A DNA stretch of 64,000 nt from Ancylobacter oerskovii (GTDB lineage: Bacteria; Pseudomonadota; Alphaproteobacteria; Rhizobiales; Xanthobacteraceae), in the NCBI RefSeq assembly GCF_018390555.1, contig NZ_JAHBGB010000033.1, positions 124,001 through 188,000 of the forward strand. The letters run 5' to 3'. The position numbers were made by a program, and so were the translations under genes. Each line of letters opens with the position of its first letter. Positions within the stretch are counted from its first letter, which is position 1. The notes under the pieces are model-generated. The model searched no databases, was not told the DNA's origin, and saw only the letters and a list, made by a program, of their open reading frames with translations. This document shows, piece by piece, positions 45,255 to 54,511 of the stretch.

Positions 45255-46028
45255 ATGAACTGGCTGTCCCTCTTCGAGCTGACCGGCCGCAAGGCGCTGG
45301 TGACCGGCGCCAGCCGGGGCATCGGGCGCCTCATCGCGGAGGCACTTGCCTCCGCCGGCGCCGATGTCGCCATCGCCGCGCGTTCGCGGGCCTCGCTGGC
45401 GCAGACCGCCGCCGGGATCGAGGCCGCCGGCCGGCGCGCGGTGGCGGTGGAGATCGACGTGAGCGATGCCGCGCGCTGCCGCGCCGGCGTGGCGGAGGCC
45501 GCCGCCGCGCTGGGCGGGCTCGACATCCTCGTCAACAATGCCGGCATCGAGCAGGTGTGTCCCTCGCTGGATGTCGAGGAGGAACTCTGGGACCGCATCC
45601 TCGATACCAATCTCAAGGGCGCGTTCTTCTGCGCGCAGGCGGCGGCGCGGGCGATGAAGGCCGCGAACCATGGCGGCGCCATCGTCAATCTGTGCTCGCT
45701 GACCTCCGAGGTCGGGGTGCCCACCGCGGTGCCCTATGGGGCGTCGAAATCCGGCCTGCTCGGCATGACGCGGGCGCTGGCGGCGGAATGGGCGCCGCTC
45801 GGCATCCGGGTGAACGCCATCGCGCCCGGCTATTTCCGCACCGACATGACCGACGTGTTCTATGCCGACGAGGACTGGCAGAAGGCCATGCTCGGCAAGA
45901 TCCCGCAGGCGCGCTTCGGCGAGCTCGGCGATCTGGCCGGAGCGGCGATCTTCCTTGCCTCGCCCGCCTCCGCCTATGTCACCGGCCAATGCCTGCCGGT
46001 CGACGGCGGCTATCTCGCCTCGATCTGA
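45255..46028 (+). CDS. Short-chain dehydrogenase/reductase (HpsO-like candidate)
   Basis: 257 aa classical SDR. The NAD(P) motif is TGASRGIG (17-24), NNAG is at about 94-97, and the catalytic set is Ser in NLCSLTSEVG and Tyr-Lys in YGASKSGLLG. The end PVDGGYLASI is usual. Closest in feel to polyol/gluconate 5-dehydrogenase SDRs. Because the HisD-like and Zn-ADH genes follow, it could play the role of HpsO, the SDR that oxidises C2 of one enantiomer of 2,3-dihydroxypropane-1-sulfonate. That is inference from gene company; substrate specificity is not visible in the sequence. Confidence 0.85.
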   Translation: MNWLSLFELTGRKALVTGASRGIGRLIAEALASAGADVAIAARSRASLAQTAAGIEAAGRRAVAVEIDVSDAARCRAGVAEAAAALGGLDILVNNAGIEQVCPSLDVEEELWDRILDTNLKGAFFCAQAAARAMKAANHGGAIVNLCSLTSEVGVPTAVPYGASKSGLLGMTRALAAEWAPLGIRVNAIAPGYFRTDMTDVFYADEDWQKAMLGKIPQARFGELGDLAGAAIFLASPASAYVTGQCLPVDGGYLASI

Positions 46029-46086
46029 ACCGCTCAGGAATCAGGCAGCGGCGCGAAAAATTTGGCCTCACGGCGCGGTGAATATG

Positions 46087-46099
46087 GCTATACATATTC
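46087..46099 (+). promoter_or_regulatory. Shared operator-like motif, copy 2
   Basis: GCTATACATATTC, 12/13 identical to the reverse complement of 42309-42321. It is embedded in an inverted repeat ATATG-N6-CATAT (46082-46097) about 35 bases before the HisD-like gene start. Confidence 0.45.
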
Positions 46100-46133
46100 T
46101 ATCCGAATGAGGCGTGATCCCGAAGGAACGGCC

Positions 46134-47459
46134 ATGTCGGACATCTGCAATCTCCACGAGCTCGCCACCCTCGACGCAGAGGCCCGCGCGGCGCTGCTGA
46201 AGCGCTCGGAGACCGACCTTTCCGCCTTCATCGACAAGGTGCGGCCGATCGTCGAGGCGGTGCGCACCGAGGGCGACGCGGCGCTGGCCCGCTTCGGCCG
46301 CGACCTCGACAAGGCTGAGATCACCGCCGACCGGCTGAAGGTGACGGAGGAAGAGTTCGACGCCGCCTTCAAGGCGGTGGAGCCGGAGGTGATCTCATCC
46401 ATCCGCTTCGGCATCTCCAACATCCGCAGCTTCCACGAGGAACAGGCGCCCGAGCCGATGTGGCTGAAGGAGGTACGCCCCGGCGCCTTCGCCGGCGACC
46501 GCTTCACGCCGATCCAGTCCGTCGCGCTCTATGTGCCGCGCGGCAAGGGCGCCTTTCCCTCGGTGACGATGATGACGGCGGTGCCCGCCAGCGTCGCCAA
46601 GGTGCCGGACATCGCCATCCTCACCCCGCCGACCGCCGACGGCGGCGTCGATGCGGCGACGCTGGTGGCGGCACGCCTCGCCGGGGTGGAGACGGTGTAT
46701 AAAAGCGGCGGCGCCCAGGCGGTGGCGGCGGTCGCCTATGGGACTGAAACCGTCGGCAAGGCGCTGAAGATCGTCGGCCCCGGCTCGCCCTGGCTGGTGG
46801 CGGCCAAGCGGCTTTTGTCCGGCATCATCGATACCGGGCTTCCCGCCGGGCCGTCCGAGGCGATCATCTTCGCCGACGGCACGGTGAACGGCGCGGTGGC
46901 GGCGCTCGACCTGCTGATCGAGGCCGAGCACGGGCCGGATTCCTCCGCCTATCTCGTCACCCATTCCCGCGAGGTCGCCGAGGCGGCGCTGAAGGCCTTG
47001 CCCGAGCACTGGGGGCGAATGACCGAGCAGCGCGTCGCCTTCTCCAAGGCGGTGCTAACCGGCAAGAGCGGCGGCATCGTGCTCACCTCCTCGGTCGAGG
47101 AGAGCATCGATTTCATCAACGCCTATGCGCCGGAACATCTGGAGATCCTCTCCACCGATCCCTTCGCGCATCTCGGCCGCATCACCGAGGCGGCGGAAGT
47201 GCTGATGGGACCGCACACCCCCGTGACCATCGCCAATTTCGTACTGGGGCCGAACGCGGTGCTGCCGACCAGCCGCTGGGCGCGCAGCTATGGGCCGCTC
47301 TCGGTGACGGATTTCCTCAAGCGCTCCTCCATCGGCTACGTCACCGCCTCGGCCTATCCCGAATTCGCCGACCATGCCCGCCGCCTCGCCCGCTATGAGG
47401 GCTTCTCCAGCCACGAGAACGCCGTCTCCGAGATCCGCGACCAATTGCTGAAGGGCTGA
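46134..47459 (+). CDS. Histidinol-dehydrogenase-family oxidoreductase, probable sulfopropanediol 3-dehydrogenase (HpsN-like)
   Basis: 441 aa, full HisD fold: YVPRGKGAFPSVTMMTAVPA, TVYKSGGAQAVAAVAYGTET, GPAGPSEA-like region and INAYAPEHLEILS. The catalytic pair Glu 334-His 335 is kept. At other key places it departs from E. coli HisD: Zn-ligand Gln is Glu 263 (LLIEAEHG), the Asp of GDY is Asn 368 (IANF), and the substrate-site His of NHVLPT is Ala (NAVLPT); His 266 and His 427 remain. It therefore very likely does not make histidine. HisD homologues of this sort include HpsN, which oxidises C3 of 2,3-dihydroxypropane-1-sulfonate to sulfolactate. It is flanked by an SDR and a Zn-ADH, matching HpsO/HpsP company. 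Confidence 0.72.
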   Translation: MSDICNLHELATLDAEARAALLKRSETDLSAFIDKVRPIVEAVRTEGDAALARFGRDLDKAEITADRLKVTEEEFDAAFKAVEPEVISSIRFGISNIRSFHEEQAPEPMWLKEVRPGAFAGDRFTPIQSVALYVPRGKGAFPSVTMMTAVPASVAKVPDIAILTPPTADGGVDAATLVAARLAGVETVYKSGGAQAVAAVAYGTETVGKALKIVGPGSPWLVAAKRLLSGIIDTGLPAGPSEAIIFADGTVNGAVAALDLLIEAEHGPDSSAYLVTHSREVAEAALKALPEHWGRMTEQRVAFSKAVLTGKSGGIVLTSSVEESIDFINAYAPEHLEILSTDPFAHLGRITEAAEVLMGPHTPVTIANFVLGPNAVLPTSRWARSYGPLSVTDFLKRSSIGYVTASAYPEFADHARRLARYEGFSSHENAVSEIRDQLLKG

Positions 47460-47462
47460 GCC

Positions 47463-48485
47463 ATGAAGGCGGTGCGGCTGCATGGTGCCGGCGATTTGCG
47501 TGTCGAGGACGTGCCCTCGCCCGGCGCTTTGGCACCGGGCTGGGTGCGGCTGAAGGTGAGCGCGGCCGGCATTTGCGGCTCCGACCTGCATAATTTCCGC
47601 ACCGGGCAATGGATCAGCCGCGCGCCCTCCATCGCCGGGCATGAGCTGGCCGGGGTGGTGACGGAGATCGGCGTGGGCGTGACGGGCTTCGCCACCGGCG
47701 ATACGGTGGTGGCGGACTCGCGCTTCTGGTGCGGGGAGTGCACCGCCTGCCGGAATGGGCGGCACCATCTGTGCGAGAGGCTGGGCTTCGTCGGCGAGGC
47801 CTGCGACGGCGGCTTCGCGCAGGAGATCGTGCTGCCGGCGCGGCTGCTGATCCCGGTATCGCCCGATCTCGACCCGGCGGTGGCGGCGATGGCCGAGCCG
47901 CTGGCGGTGGCCCTGCACGCGGTGAAGCGGCTCGCCCCGCAGTCCGGCGAGCCGGTGCTGGTGCTCGGCTGCGGGCCCATCGGCGGCCTCGCCGCGCTGG
48001 TGCTGGCGCGCGACCATGACGGCCCGCTGCTGGTCGCCGACCGCAACGCCGCCCGCGCGGCGCTGGTGGCGCAGGTGACGGGCGGCACGGCGGTGGCGCT
48101 CGACGCCGGCGCGATCCGCACCGCGCTCGGAGGGCGGCTGCCGACGGCGGCCATCGAGGCGACCGGCTCCACCGCCGCGCTCGCCCATCTGGTCGGCGCG
48201 CTGGACGGCGGGGGACGGGTGGCGCTGGTCGGCATCTTCCACGGCCGGCTCGACCTCGATCCGAACCTGCTGGTGGAGCGCGAGCTCACCATGATCGGCT
48301 GCCACGCCTTCACCGGCGAGCTGCCGCAGGCGGTGGCGCGGCTGCCGGCGCTGGCCGCCGATCTCGCGCGGCTGATCGACCGGCAGATCGGCCTCGACGC
48401 GGTGCCGGACGCCTATGCCCGGCTGATCGCCGGCGAGGCGACCGGCCTCAAGACCATCATCCGCCCCCATGGAGTGCCGGCATGA
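47463..48485 (+). CDS. Zinc-dependent alcohol dehydrogenase (HpsP-like candidate)
   Basis: 340 aa medium-chain dehydrogenase. Catalytic zinc ligands are visible in GICGSDLHNF (Cys) and AGHELAGVV (His-Glu); structural zinc cysteines are in WCGECTACRNGRHHLCERLG. The Rossmann motif is VLVLGCGPIGGLAALVLA. It resembles sorbitol/L-idonate 5-dehydrogenases. It starts three bases after the HisD-like stop and overlaps the next gene by four bases, so it is tightly coupled. In DHPS degraders a Zn-ADH (HpsP) acts on the second enantiomer; that role is inferred here from context. Confidence 0.88.
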   Translation: MKAVRLHGAGDLRVEDVPSPGALAPGWVRLKVSAAGICGSDLHNFRTGQWISRAPSIAGHELAGVVTEIGVGVTGFATGDTVVADSRFWCGECTACRNGRHHLCERLGFVGEACDGGFAQEIVLPARLLIPVSPDLDPAVAAMAEPLAVALHAVKRLAPQSGEPVLVLGCGPIGGLAALVLARDHDGPLLVADRNAARAALVAQVTGGTAVALDAGAIRTALGGRLPTAAIEATGSTAALAHLVGALDGGGRVALVGIFHGRLDLDPNLLVERELTMIGCHAFTGELPQAVARLPALAADLARLIDRQIGLDAVPDAYARLIAGEATGLKTIIRPHGVPA

Positions 48486-49762
48486 GCCGTACCGCCGCCT
48501 TGCGGGCGCTGGCGGCACGCGACCCGCAGGCGGCCGAGGCGCCGCTCGCGGCGCTGCTGGCCGACCTGTTCGGGCTGCGCGCGACGAATGTGCGGATCAA
48601 TCTCGACCGCTACAGCCTCAATTCGCTCAACGGCTTCTTCGAGACCGAGGACAGCGCCTTCTTCTTCAAGTTCCACCAGGAGGAGGGCGAGGAGGCGATG
48701 GCCGGCGAATATTACCGCGCCGACATCCTCGCCCGTGCCGGCCTGCCGGTGGACCAGCCGGTGCATGTCTCGACCGCGCCGGGCGAGCAGATCCTGGTCT
48801 ATCGCCGCCGCGACGAGCCGCGCTTCTCCGACGTGCTGCGCGCGCTCGACCTCGCCGACGACGCGGCGGAACGGGCGGTGGCGATCGAGGCCGAGCGCGC
48901 ATTGTCGCGGCGCCTCGCCGCCACCTATCTCGCGACGCTGCATCCGATCACGCCCGAAGAGGCGGCGGCCGAGCCGATCCACCGGCTGTTCCACGAGCGG
49001 CTGATCGACCGCAACCCGCCGCGCTATCCGGGCGGGCGGCTGGCCGATTTCTATGTCGGCAAGCGCTTCGCCTTTCCCGGCGTGGAGCTGGGGTGGGAGG
49101 ATCTGGCGGCACGGCGCTTCGTGATCAACGGTCTCGCCTATGCCCGGCCGCTCGGCGAACTGTTCGACGCCGCGCAGGCGCGGTTGCGGCCGGAGCGCCT
49201 CGCCGATGCCGGCGGCGTCACCGCCCATGGCGACGCGCACAACGCCAATGTCTGGTTCACCGGCGAGGGCGGCAGCGCGCAGCTCTCCTTCTTCGATCCC
49301 GCCTTCGCCGGCGAGAACGTGCCGGCCCTGCTCGCCGAGGTGAAGGCGACCTTCCACAATGTCTTCGCGCATCCGTTCTGGCTCTACGATCCGGCGCTGG
49401 CGAGCGAGCGGTTTTCCGCCACCGCGCGGCTGGGCGAGGGGACGCTGGTCGTCGAGACCGACTGGGCGCCCTCGCCCGTGCGGCGCGACCTCATGGAGGT
49501 GAAGGCGCGGGAGGTGTGGCAACCGCTGCTGGCGGAGCTGAAGGTGCGCGGCCTGCTGCCGGCCGATTGGCGCGAGGTGATCCGGCTCGGGCTGTTCCTG
49601 TGCCCGACGCTGGTGATGAACCTGCGCGCCGGCGCCCGCTCGCACATGCCGGTCTCCTCGCTGATCGGATGGTCGGTGGCGACGATGGTCGGCTCGGCGC
49701 CGGTGGCGGGCGAGGATGTGGTCACGCGGTTCCTCGATGCGGTCGCACCCGCGGGCGGCTGA
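48482..49762 (+). CDS. APH-fold kinase-like protein of unknown substrate
   Basis: 426 aa with an aminoglycoside-phosphotransferase-like kinase fold. The catalytic loop is HGDAHNANVWF (249-259, H-G-D-x4-N) and the metal-binding segment FFDPAFAGENV (270-280) replaces the usual D-F/D-x motif. The N-terminal lobe has FFFKFHQEEGEEAMAGEYYR, with a Lys and Glu in nucleotide-binding positions. The C-terminal 120 residues (KATFHNVFAHPFWLYDPALA onward) are not in ordinary APH proteins. It is translationally coupled to the Zn-ADH gene. I do not recognise a characterised relative. A small-molecule kinase acting on a pathway intermediate is a reasonable guess, antibiotic resistance less so. Confidence 0.7.
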   Translation: MSRTAALRALAARDPQAAEAPLAALLADLFGLRATNVRINLDRYSLNSLNGFFETEDSAFFFKFHQEEGEEAMAGEYYRADILARAGLPVDQPVHVSTAPGEQILVYRRRDEPRFSDVLRALDLADDAAERAVAIEAERALSRRLAATYLATLHPITPEEAAAEPIHRLFHERLIDRNPPRYPGGRLADFYVGKRFAFPGVELGWEDLAARRFVINGLAYARPLGELFDAAQARLRPERLADAGGVTAHGDAHNANVWFTGEGGSAQLSFFDPAFAGENVPALLAEVKATFHNVFAHPFWLYDPALASERFSATARLGEGTLVVETDWAPSPVRRDLMEVKAREVWQPLLAELKVRGLLPADWREVIRLGLFLCPTLVMNLRAGARSHMPVSSLIGWSVATMVGSAPVAGEDVVTRFLDAVAPAGG

Positions 49763-50067
49763 TCGCGAATGCAGGCGCCTCCCGCATGCCCATGCACCCG
49801 CATACCCACGATCCGCATGTCCCCTGCACCGGAGCCACGTCATGCCCGGACTTGGTCCGGGCATCCACGTCTTAAGCCCGAAGCGGCCGGCCGAAGACGT
49901 GGATGGCCGGGTCAAGCCCGGCCATGACGGTGTGCGGAGTGGCGATGGGCGACATGACGATGGGCGACACGGCGAGGCACGGCCGTTTGCGGCCTGTCGC
50001 GCAGGAAGACATCTCCGTCTCATGGCCCTATAGGGTCTGGCCCGCAGCATCTCTTTGGAGTCGCCAC
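49763..50067. other. Intergenic region with palindromic element
   Basis: About 305 bases between the kinase-like gene and the FMN dehydrogenase gene. It is largely occupied by the 92-bp palindromic repeat at 49838-49929. Two short GGCGATGGGCGACATGACG-like units follow (49935-49970). No gene is seen. Confidence 0.6.
49838..49929. repeat. Long palindromic intergenic repeat, copy 1
   Basis: A 92-bp imperfect palindrome. The left arm starts CGTCATGCCCGGACTTGG and runs to CCACGTCTT; the right arm runs from AAGACGTGG to GTCAAGCCCGGCCATGACG. Each arm is itself a small hairpin (CCCGGAC/GTCCGGG and GCCGGG/CCCGGC), so the element could fold as a cross or a double hairpin. Elements with a CGTCATGnCCGGGCTTG start are widespread REP-like repeats in Bradyrhizobium/Xanthobacter-type genomes. 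A second copy is at 51466-51561. Confidence 0.85.
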
Positions 50068-51216
50068 ATGATCGTCAATGTCGAGGACGCGCGGCAGGCG
50101 GCGCGCAAGCGGCTGCCGAAGATCTTCTTCGACTATGTCGATGGCGGCTCCTTCAACGAGGACACGCTGCGCGCCAACCGCGCCGATTTCCAGCGCTGGA
50201 CGCTGGTGCAGCGGGTGCTCAACGACATCTCGGTGCGCGACCTCTCGACCGACTTCCTCGGCACCCGCCATCCCCTGCCCTTCATGCCCGGCCCGGTGGG
50301 CTTCCTCGGCCTCTATGCCGGCCATGGCGAGATCGCCGCGGCCCGGGCGGCGCATGCGGCGGGGGTGCCTTTGTGCCTCTCCACCTTCTCCATCGCCTCG
50401 CTCGGCGAGTTGCGGGCCGCCACCGCCGGGCCGCTGCATTTCCAGCTCTATGTGATGAGCGACCGGGCGATCGGCGACGAATTGCTGGCGCAGGCGGAAG
50501 CCGCCGGCGTCGACACGCTCTATCTCACGGTGGACACCGCCATCACCGGCGTGCGCGAGCGCGACGTGAGGAACGGCTTCCGGGCGCTGACGCGGATCAC
50601 CCCGGGCCTTGCGCTGCGGCTGGCGGCACGGCCGGCCTGGTGCCTCGACATGCTCCGCGCCGGCCTGCCGGAAGTGGGCGCGGTGAAGCACCGGCCGGGC
50701 TTCGGCAAGGGCGTGCTGGAGCAGGCGGGCAACCTGTCGCGGCGCATCGACACCGGCCTGTCGTGGAAGGATGTCGACTGGCTGCGCGGGCGCTGGAAGG
50801 GGCGGCTGGTGCTGAAGGGCATCCTCTCGCCGGAGGACGCGCTCACGGCGCGGGCGGCGGGGGCGGACGCCATCGTGGTTTCCAACCATGGCGGGCGGCA
50901 GCTCGACGCCACCTCCTCCACCATCGCCGCGCTGCCCGGCATCGCCGAGGCGGTGGGCGGCTCGCTGGAGGTGCTGTTCGACGGGGGCGTGCGGCGCGGC
51001 GCCGACATCGTGAAGGCGCTGGCGCTCGGGGCGTCGGGCGTGCTGCTGGGGCGCGCCTATGTTTACGGCCTCGGCGCCGCGGGCGAGGCGGGGGTGGCGC
51101 GCATCCTCTCCCATCTCGCCGAGGAGGTGAGCCTGACGCTGGCGCTGATGGGGCTCACCTCGGTGGACGAACTGAAAGCGCGCGGGCGGACGGCGCTGAC
51201 GGCGCGGGCGGCGTGA
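50068..51216 (+). CDS. FMN-dependent alpha-hydroxyacid dehydrogenase (LldD-like)
   Basis: 382 aa from ATG 50068 with TTTGGAG upstream. TIM-barrel FMN family: RLPKIFFDYVDGGSFNEDTL (Tyr at the substrate site), GPVGFLGLYAGHGEIAAARA, QLYVMSDRAIGDELL, LYLTVDTAITGVRERDVRNG, a catalytic His in SNHGGRQLDATSS, and FDGGVRRGADIVKALALGAS. It oxidises L-2-hydroxyacids (lactate, glycolate, mandelate). Next to a putative sulfopropanediol pathway it might act on sulfolactate, but that is speculation. A 305-base gap with a repeat separates it from the operon upstream, so it may be transcribed separately. Confidence 0.88.
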   Translation: MIVNVEDARQAARKRLPKIFFDYVDGGSFNEDTLRANRADFQRWTLVQRVLNDISVRDLSTDFLGTRHPLPFMPGPVGFLGLYAGHGEIAAARAAHAAGVPLCLSTFSIASLGELRAATAGPLHFQLYVMSDRAIGDELLAQAEAAGVDTLYLTVDTAITGVRERDVRNGFRALTRITPGLALRLAARPAWCLDMLRAGLPEVGAVKHRPGFGKGVLEQAGNLSRRIDTGLSWKDVDWLRGRWKGRLVLKGILSPEDALTARAAGADAIVVSNHGGRQLDATSSTIAALPGIAEAVGGSLEVLFDGGVRRGADIVKALALGASGVLLGRAYVYGLGAAGEAGVARILSHLAEEVSLTLALMGLTSVDELKARGRTALTARAA

Positions 51217-51266
51217 GGGCCGGCCGGCGGGGCGGCCTCGATTCGAGAGCTTTGGCTCATCGGGCT

Positions 51267-51377
51267 CCCTCATACTGAGGGACGAGCGTAGGCGGGCTTT
51301 GAGGTCTGCTCGCTCAAACGCGCCCGGACGACCATCCTTCGAGGCCCGCCTGTCGGCGGGCACCTCAGGATGAGGGG
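51267..51377. repeat. Palindromic repeat of a second type
   Basis: Starts CCCTCATACTGAGG and ends CACCTCAGGATGAGGG, so the ends are inverted copies of each other. The interior has a hairpin CCCGCCTGTCGGCGGG and the phrase CCATCCTTCGAGGCCCGC. Such 'TCATCCTGAGG...TTCGAGG' elements recur between genes in Bradyrhizobium-related genomes. Confidence 0.75.
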
Positions 51378-51465
51378 GCTTTCCTCGGGTGGGGCTTGCC
51401 TTGTGAGGGCGCTTCCCTTGTGTAGGGTCTTCCCTTGAATGGGTCCGCAGAGGAGCCCGCACAGC

Positions 51466-51561
51466 CGTCATGGCCGGGCTTGGCCCGGCCATCCACGCCT
51501 TCGTTTCGGCTGGCGCATTCGCCCCAAGTCGTGGATCCCCGGGACAAGCCCGGGGATGACG
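51466..51561. repeat. Long palindromic intergenic repeat, copy 2
   Basis: About 96 bp. The left arm begins CGTCATGGCCGGGCTTGG and runs through GCCATCCACGCCTT; the right arm runs AAGTCGTGGATCCCCGGG to GGGGATGACG. Same plan as 49838-49929: inverted outer ends and a hairpin in each arm, with a variable centre. Confidence 0.85.
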
Positions 51562-51613
51562 CCGTGTGCGAGGGTCCCGACGCGACGGACGCAACGGACG
51601 GGACGGGCCCCGC

Positions 51614-52797
51614 TCATCCCCGCTTCTGGTTGTAGACGTCGAGGCAGACGGCGCCGAGCAGGACGAGGCCCTTGATCACCTGCTGGTAATCGATGCCGAT
51701 GCCGAGGATCGACATGCCGTTGTTCATCACCCCCATGATCAGCGCGCCGATCACCGCGCCGCCGACCCGGCCGACACCGCCATAGGCCGAGGCACCGCCG
51801 ATGAAGCAGGCGGCGATGACGTCGAGCTCGAAGCCGAGGCCGGCCTTGGGCGTCGCGGTGTTGAGGCGGGCGGCGAAGATGAGGCCGGCCAGCGCGGCCA
51901 GCACGCCCATGTTGACGAAGGTGAGGAAGGTGAGCCGCTCGGTCTTGATGCCCGACAGCTTGGCCGCCTTCTCGTTGCCGCCCACCGCGTAGATCTGCCG
52001 GCCGATCACCGTGCGCGTGGTCATGAAGCCGTAGAGCGCCACCAGCGCGGTCATGATGACCAGCACGTTGGGCAGGCCGCGATGCGAGGCGATGAGATAG
52101 GCGAAATAGACGATCACCGCGAAGAACACGACGTTCTTCAGGAGGAAGAAGCCATAGGGCTCGGTCTCGATGCCGTGGCTCTCCTGCCGGGCGCGGCTGC
52201 GGAAGTTCTGCCAGACCAAGGCGAGCGCCAGCAGCGCGCCGATGGCGAGCGAGGTCGGGTAGAGCGTTCCCGCATCGGGGACCAGTTCCGGGATGAAGCC
52301 GGAGGACAGCTTCTGGAAGGCCGGCGGAAACGGCCCGACCGACTGGCCCGCGAGGATGGCGAGCGCCAGCCCCTTGAACACCAGCATCCCGGCCAGGGTG
52401 ACGATGAAGGACGGGATCTTGAAATAGGCCACCCAATAGCCCTGCGCGGCGCCGATGGCGGCGCCCAGCAGCAGGCAGAGCAGGGTGGCGGTGATCCAAT
52501 CAAGCCCGAACTTGACGATCAGCACCGCCGCCACCGCGCCGACGAAGCCCGCCACCGAGCCGACCGACAGGTCGATATGCCCGGTGACGATGACCAGCAG
52601 CATGCCCAGCGCCATGATGACGATGTAGCTGTTCTGCAGCACGAGGTTGGTGAGGTTCAGCGGCCGCAGCAGCGTGCCGCCCGTCACCACCTCGAAGAAG
52701 ATCATGATGGCGAACAGCGAGATCATCATCCCGTATTCGCGCAGGTTGTTCTTCAGGAAGCCCGTATGCCGGGGCTTCTCCGGCAGCGCCGCCTCGC

Positions 52798-52801
<4 letters not shown>
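51614..52801 (-). CDS. gguB: Multiple-sugar ABC transporter permease GguB
   Basis: 395 aa with about ten membrane segments. Family marks are [59 protein letters not shown] and [20 protein letters not shown] (the AraH/XylH-type EAA loop), with [20 protein letters not shown] near the end. It is the permease of the ChvE-GguA-GguB monosaccharide importer of rhizobia and Agrobacterium, for galactose, arabinose, xylose and others. Its start overlaps the GguA stop by four bases. Last gene of the minus-strand sugar operon. Confidence 0.93.
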
Positions 52802-54363
<1,562 letters not shown>

Positions 54364-54398
54364 GAGCGCCTCACTTGCCTTCGAACCTTATGCTACGT

Positions 54399-54497
54399 CC
54401 CTCTCCCCTTGGGAGAGGTGGCCCGCGAAGCGGGTCGGTGAGGGGTTTCTGCGATTGCGGAGCGTCAAAGACCCCTCTCCCCGACGGGGAGAGGGGG
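54399..54497. repeat. Dispersed palindromic repeat, copy 2 (composite)
   Basis: About 100 bp in the chvE-gguA gap. It contains CCTCTCCCC-TTGGGAGAGG, then GGCCCGCGAAGCGGGTC, and ends with the same CCCTCTCCCCG-A-CGGGGAGAGGG core found at 7259-7281. Being transcribed within the operon, it could form stable hairpins and lower gguA/gguB expression relative to chvE, as REP elements do in other sugar-import operons. Confidence 0.82.
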
Positions 54498-54511
54498 AAG
54501 GGCCTGGACGA

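Larger units (their letters stand above)
51217..51613. other. Intergenic repeat-rich region between converging genes
   Basis: About 400 bases between converging FMN dehydrogenase and sugar permease genes. It contains two different palindromic repeats (51267-51377 and 51466-51561). Between them are several short CTTCCCTTGTG/CTTGCCTTGTG-like units (51404-51440). No gene. Confidence 0.65.

Noticed and set aside
46134-47459. Histidine biosynthesis hisD
   Set aside because: No other his genes are near, and several metal/substrate residues of true HisD are changed.
48482-49762. Aminoglycoside resistance gene
   Set aside because: It is embedded in a catabolic operon by a 4-bp overlap, has base composition like its neighbours, and its C-terminal half is unlike resistance enzymes.
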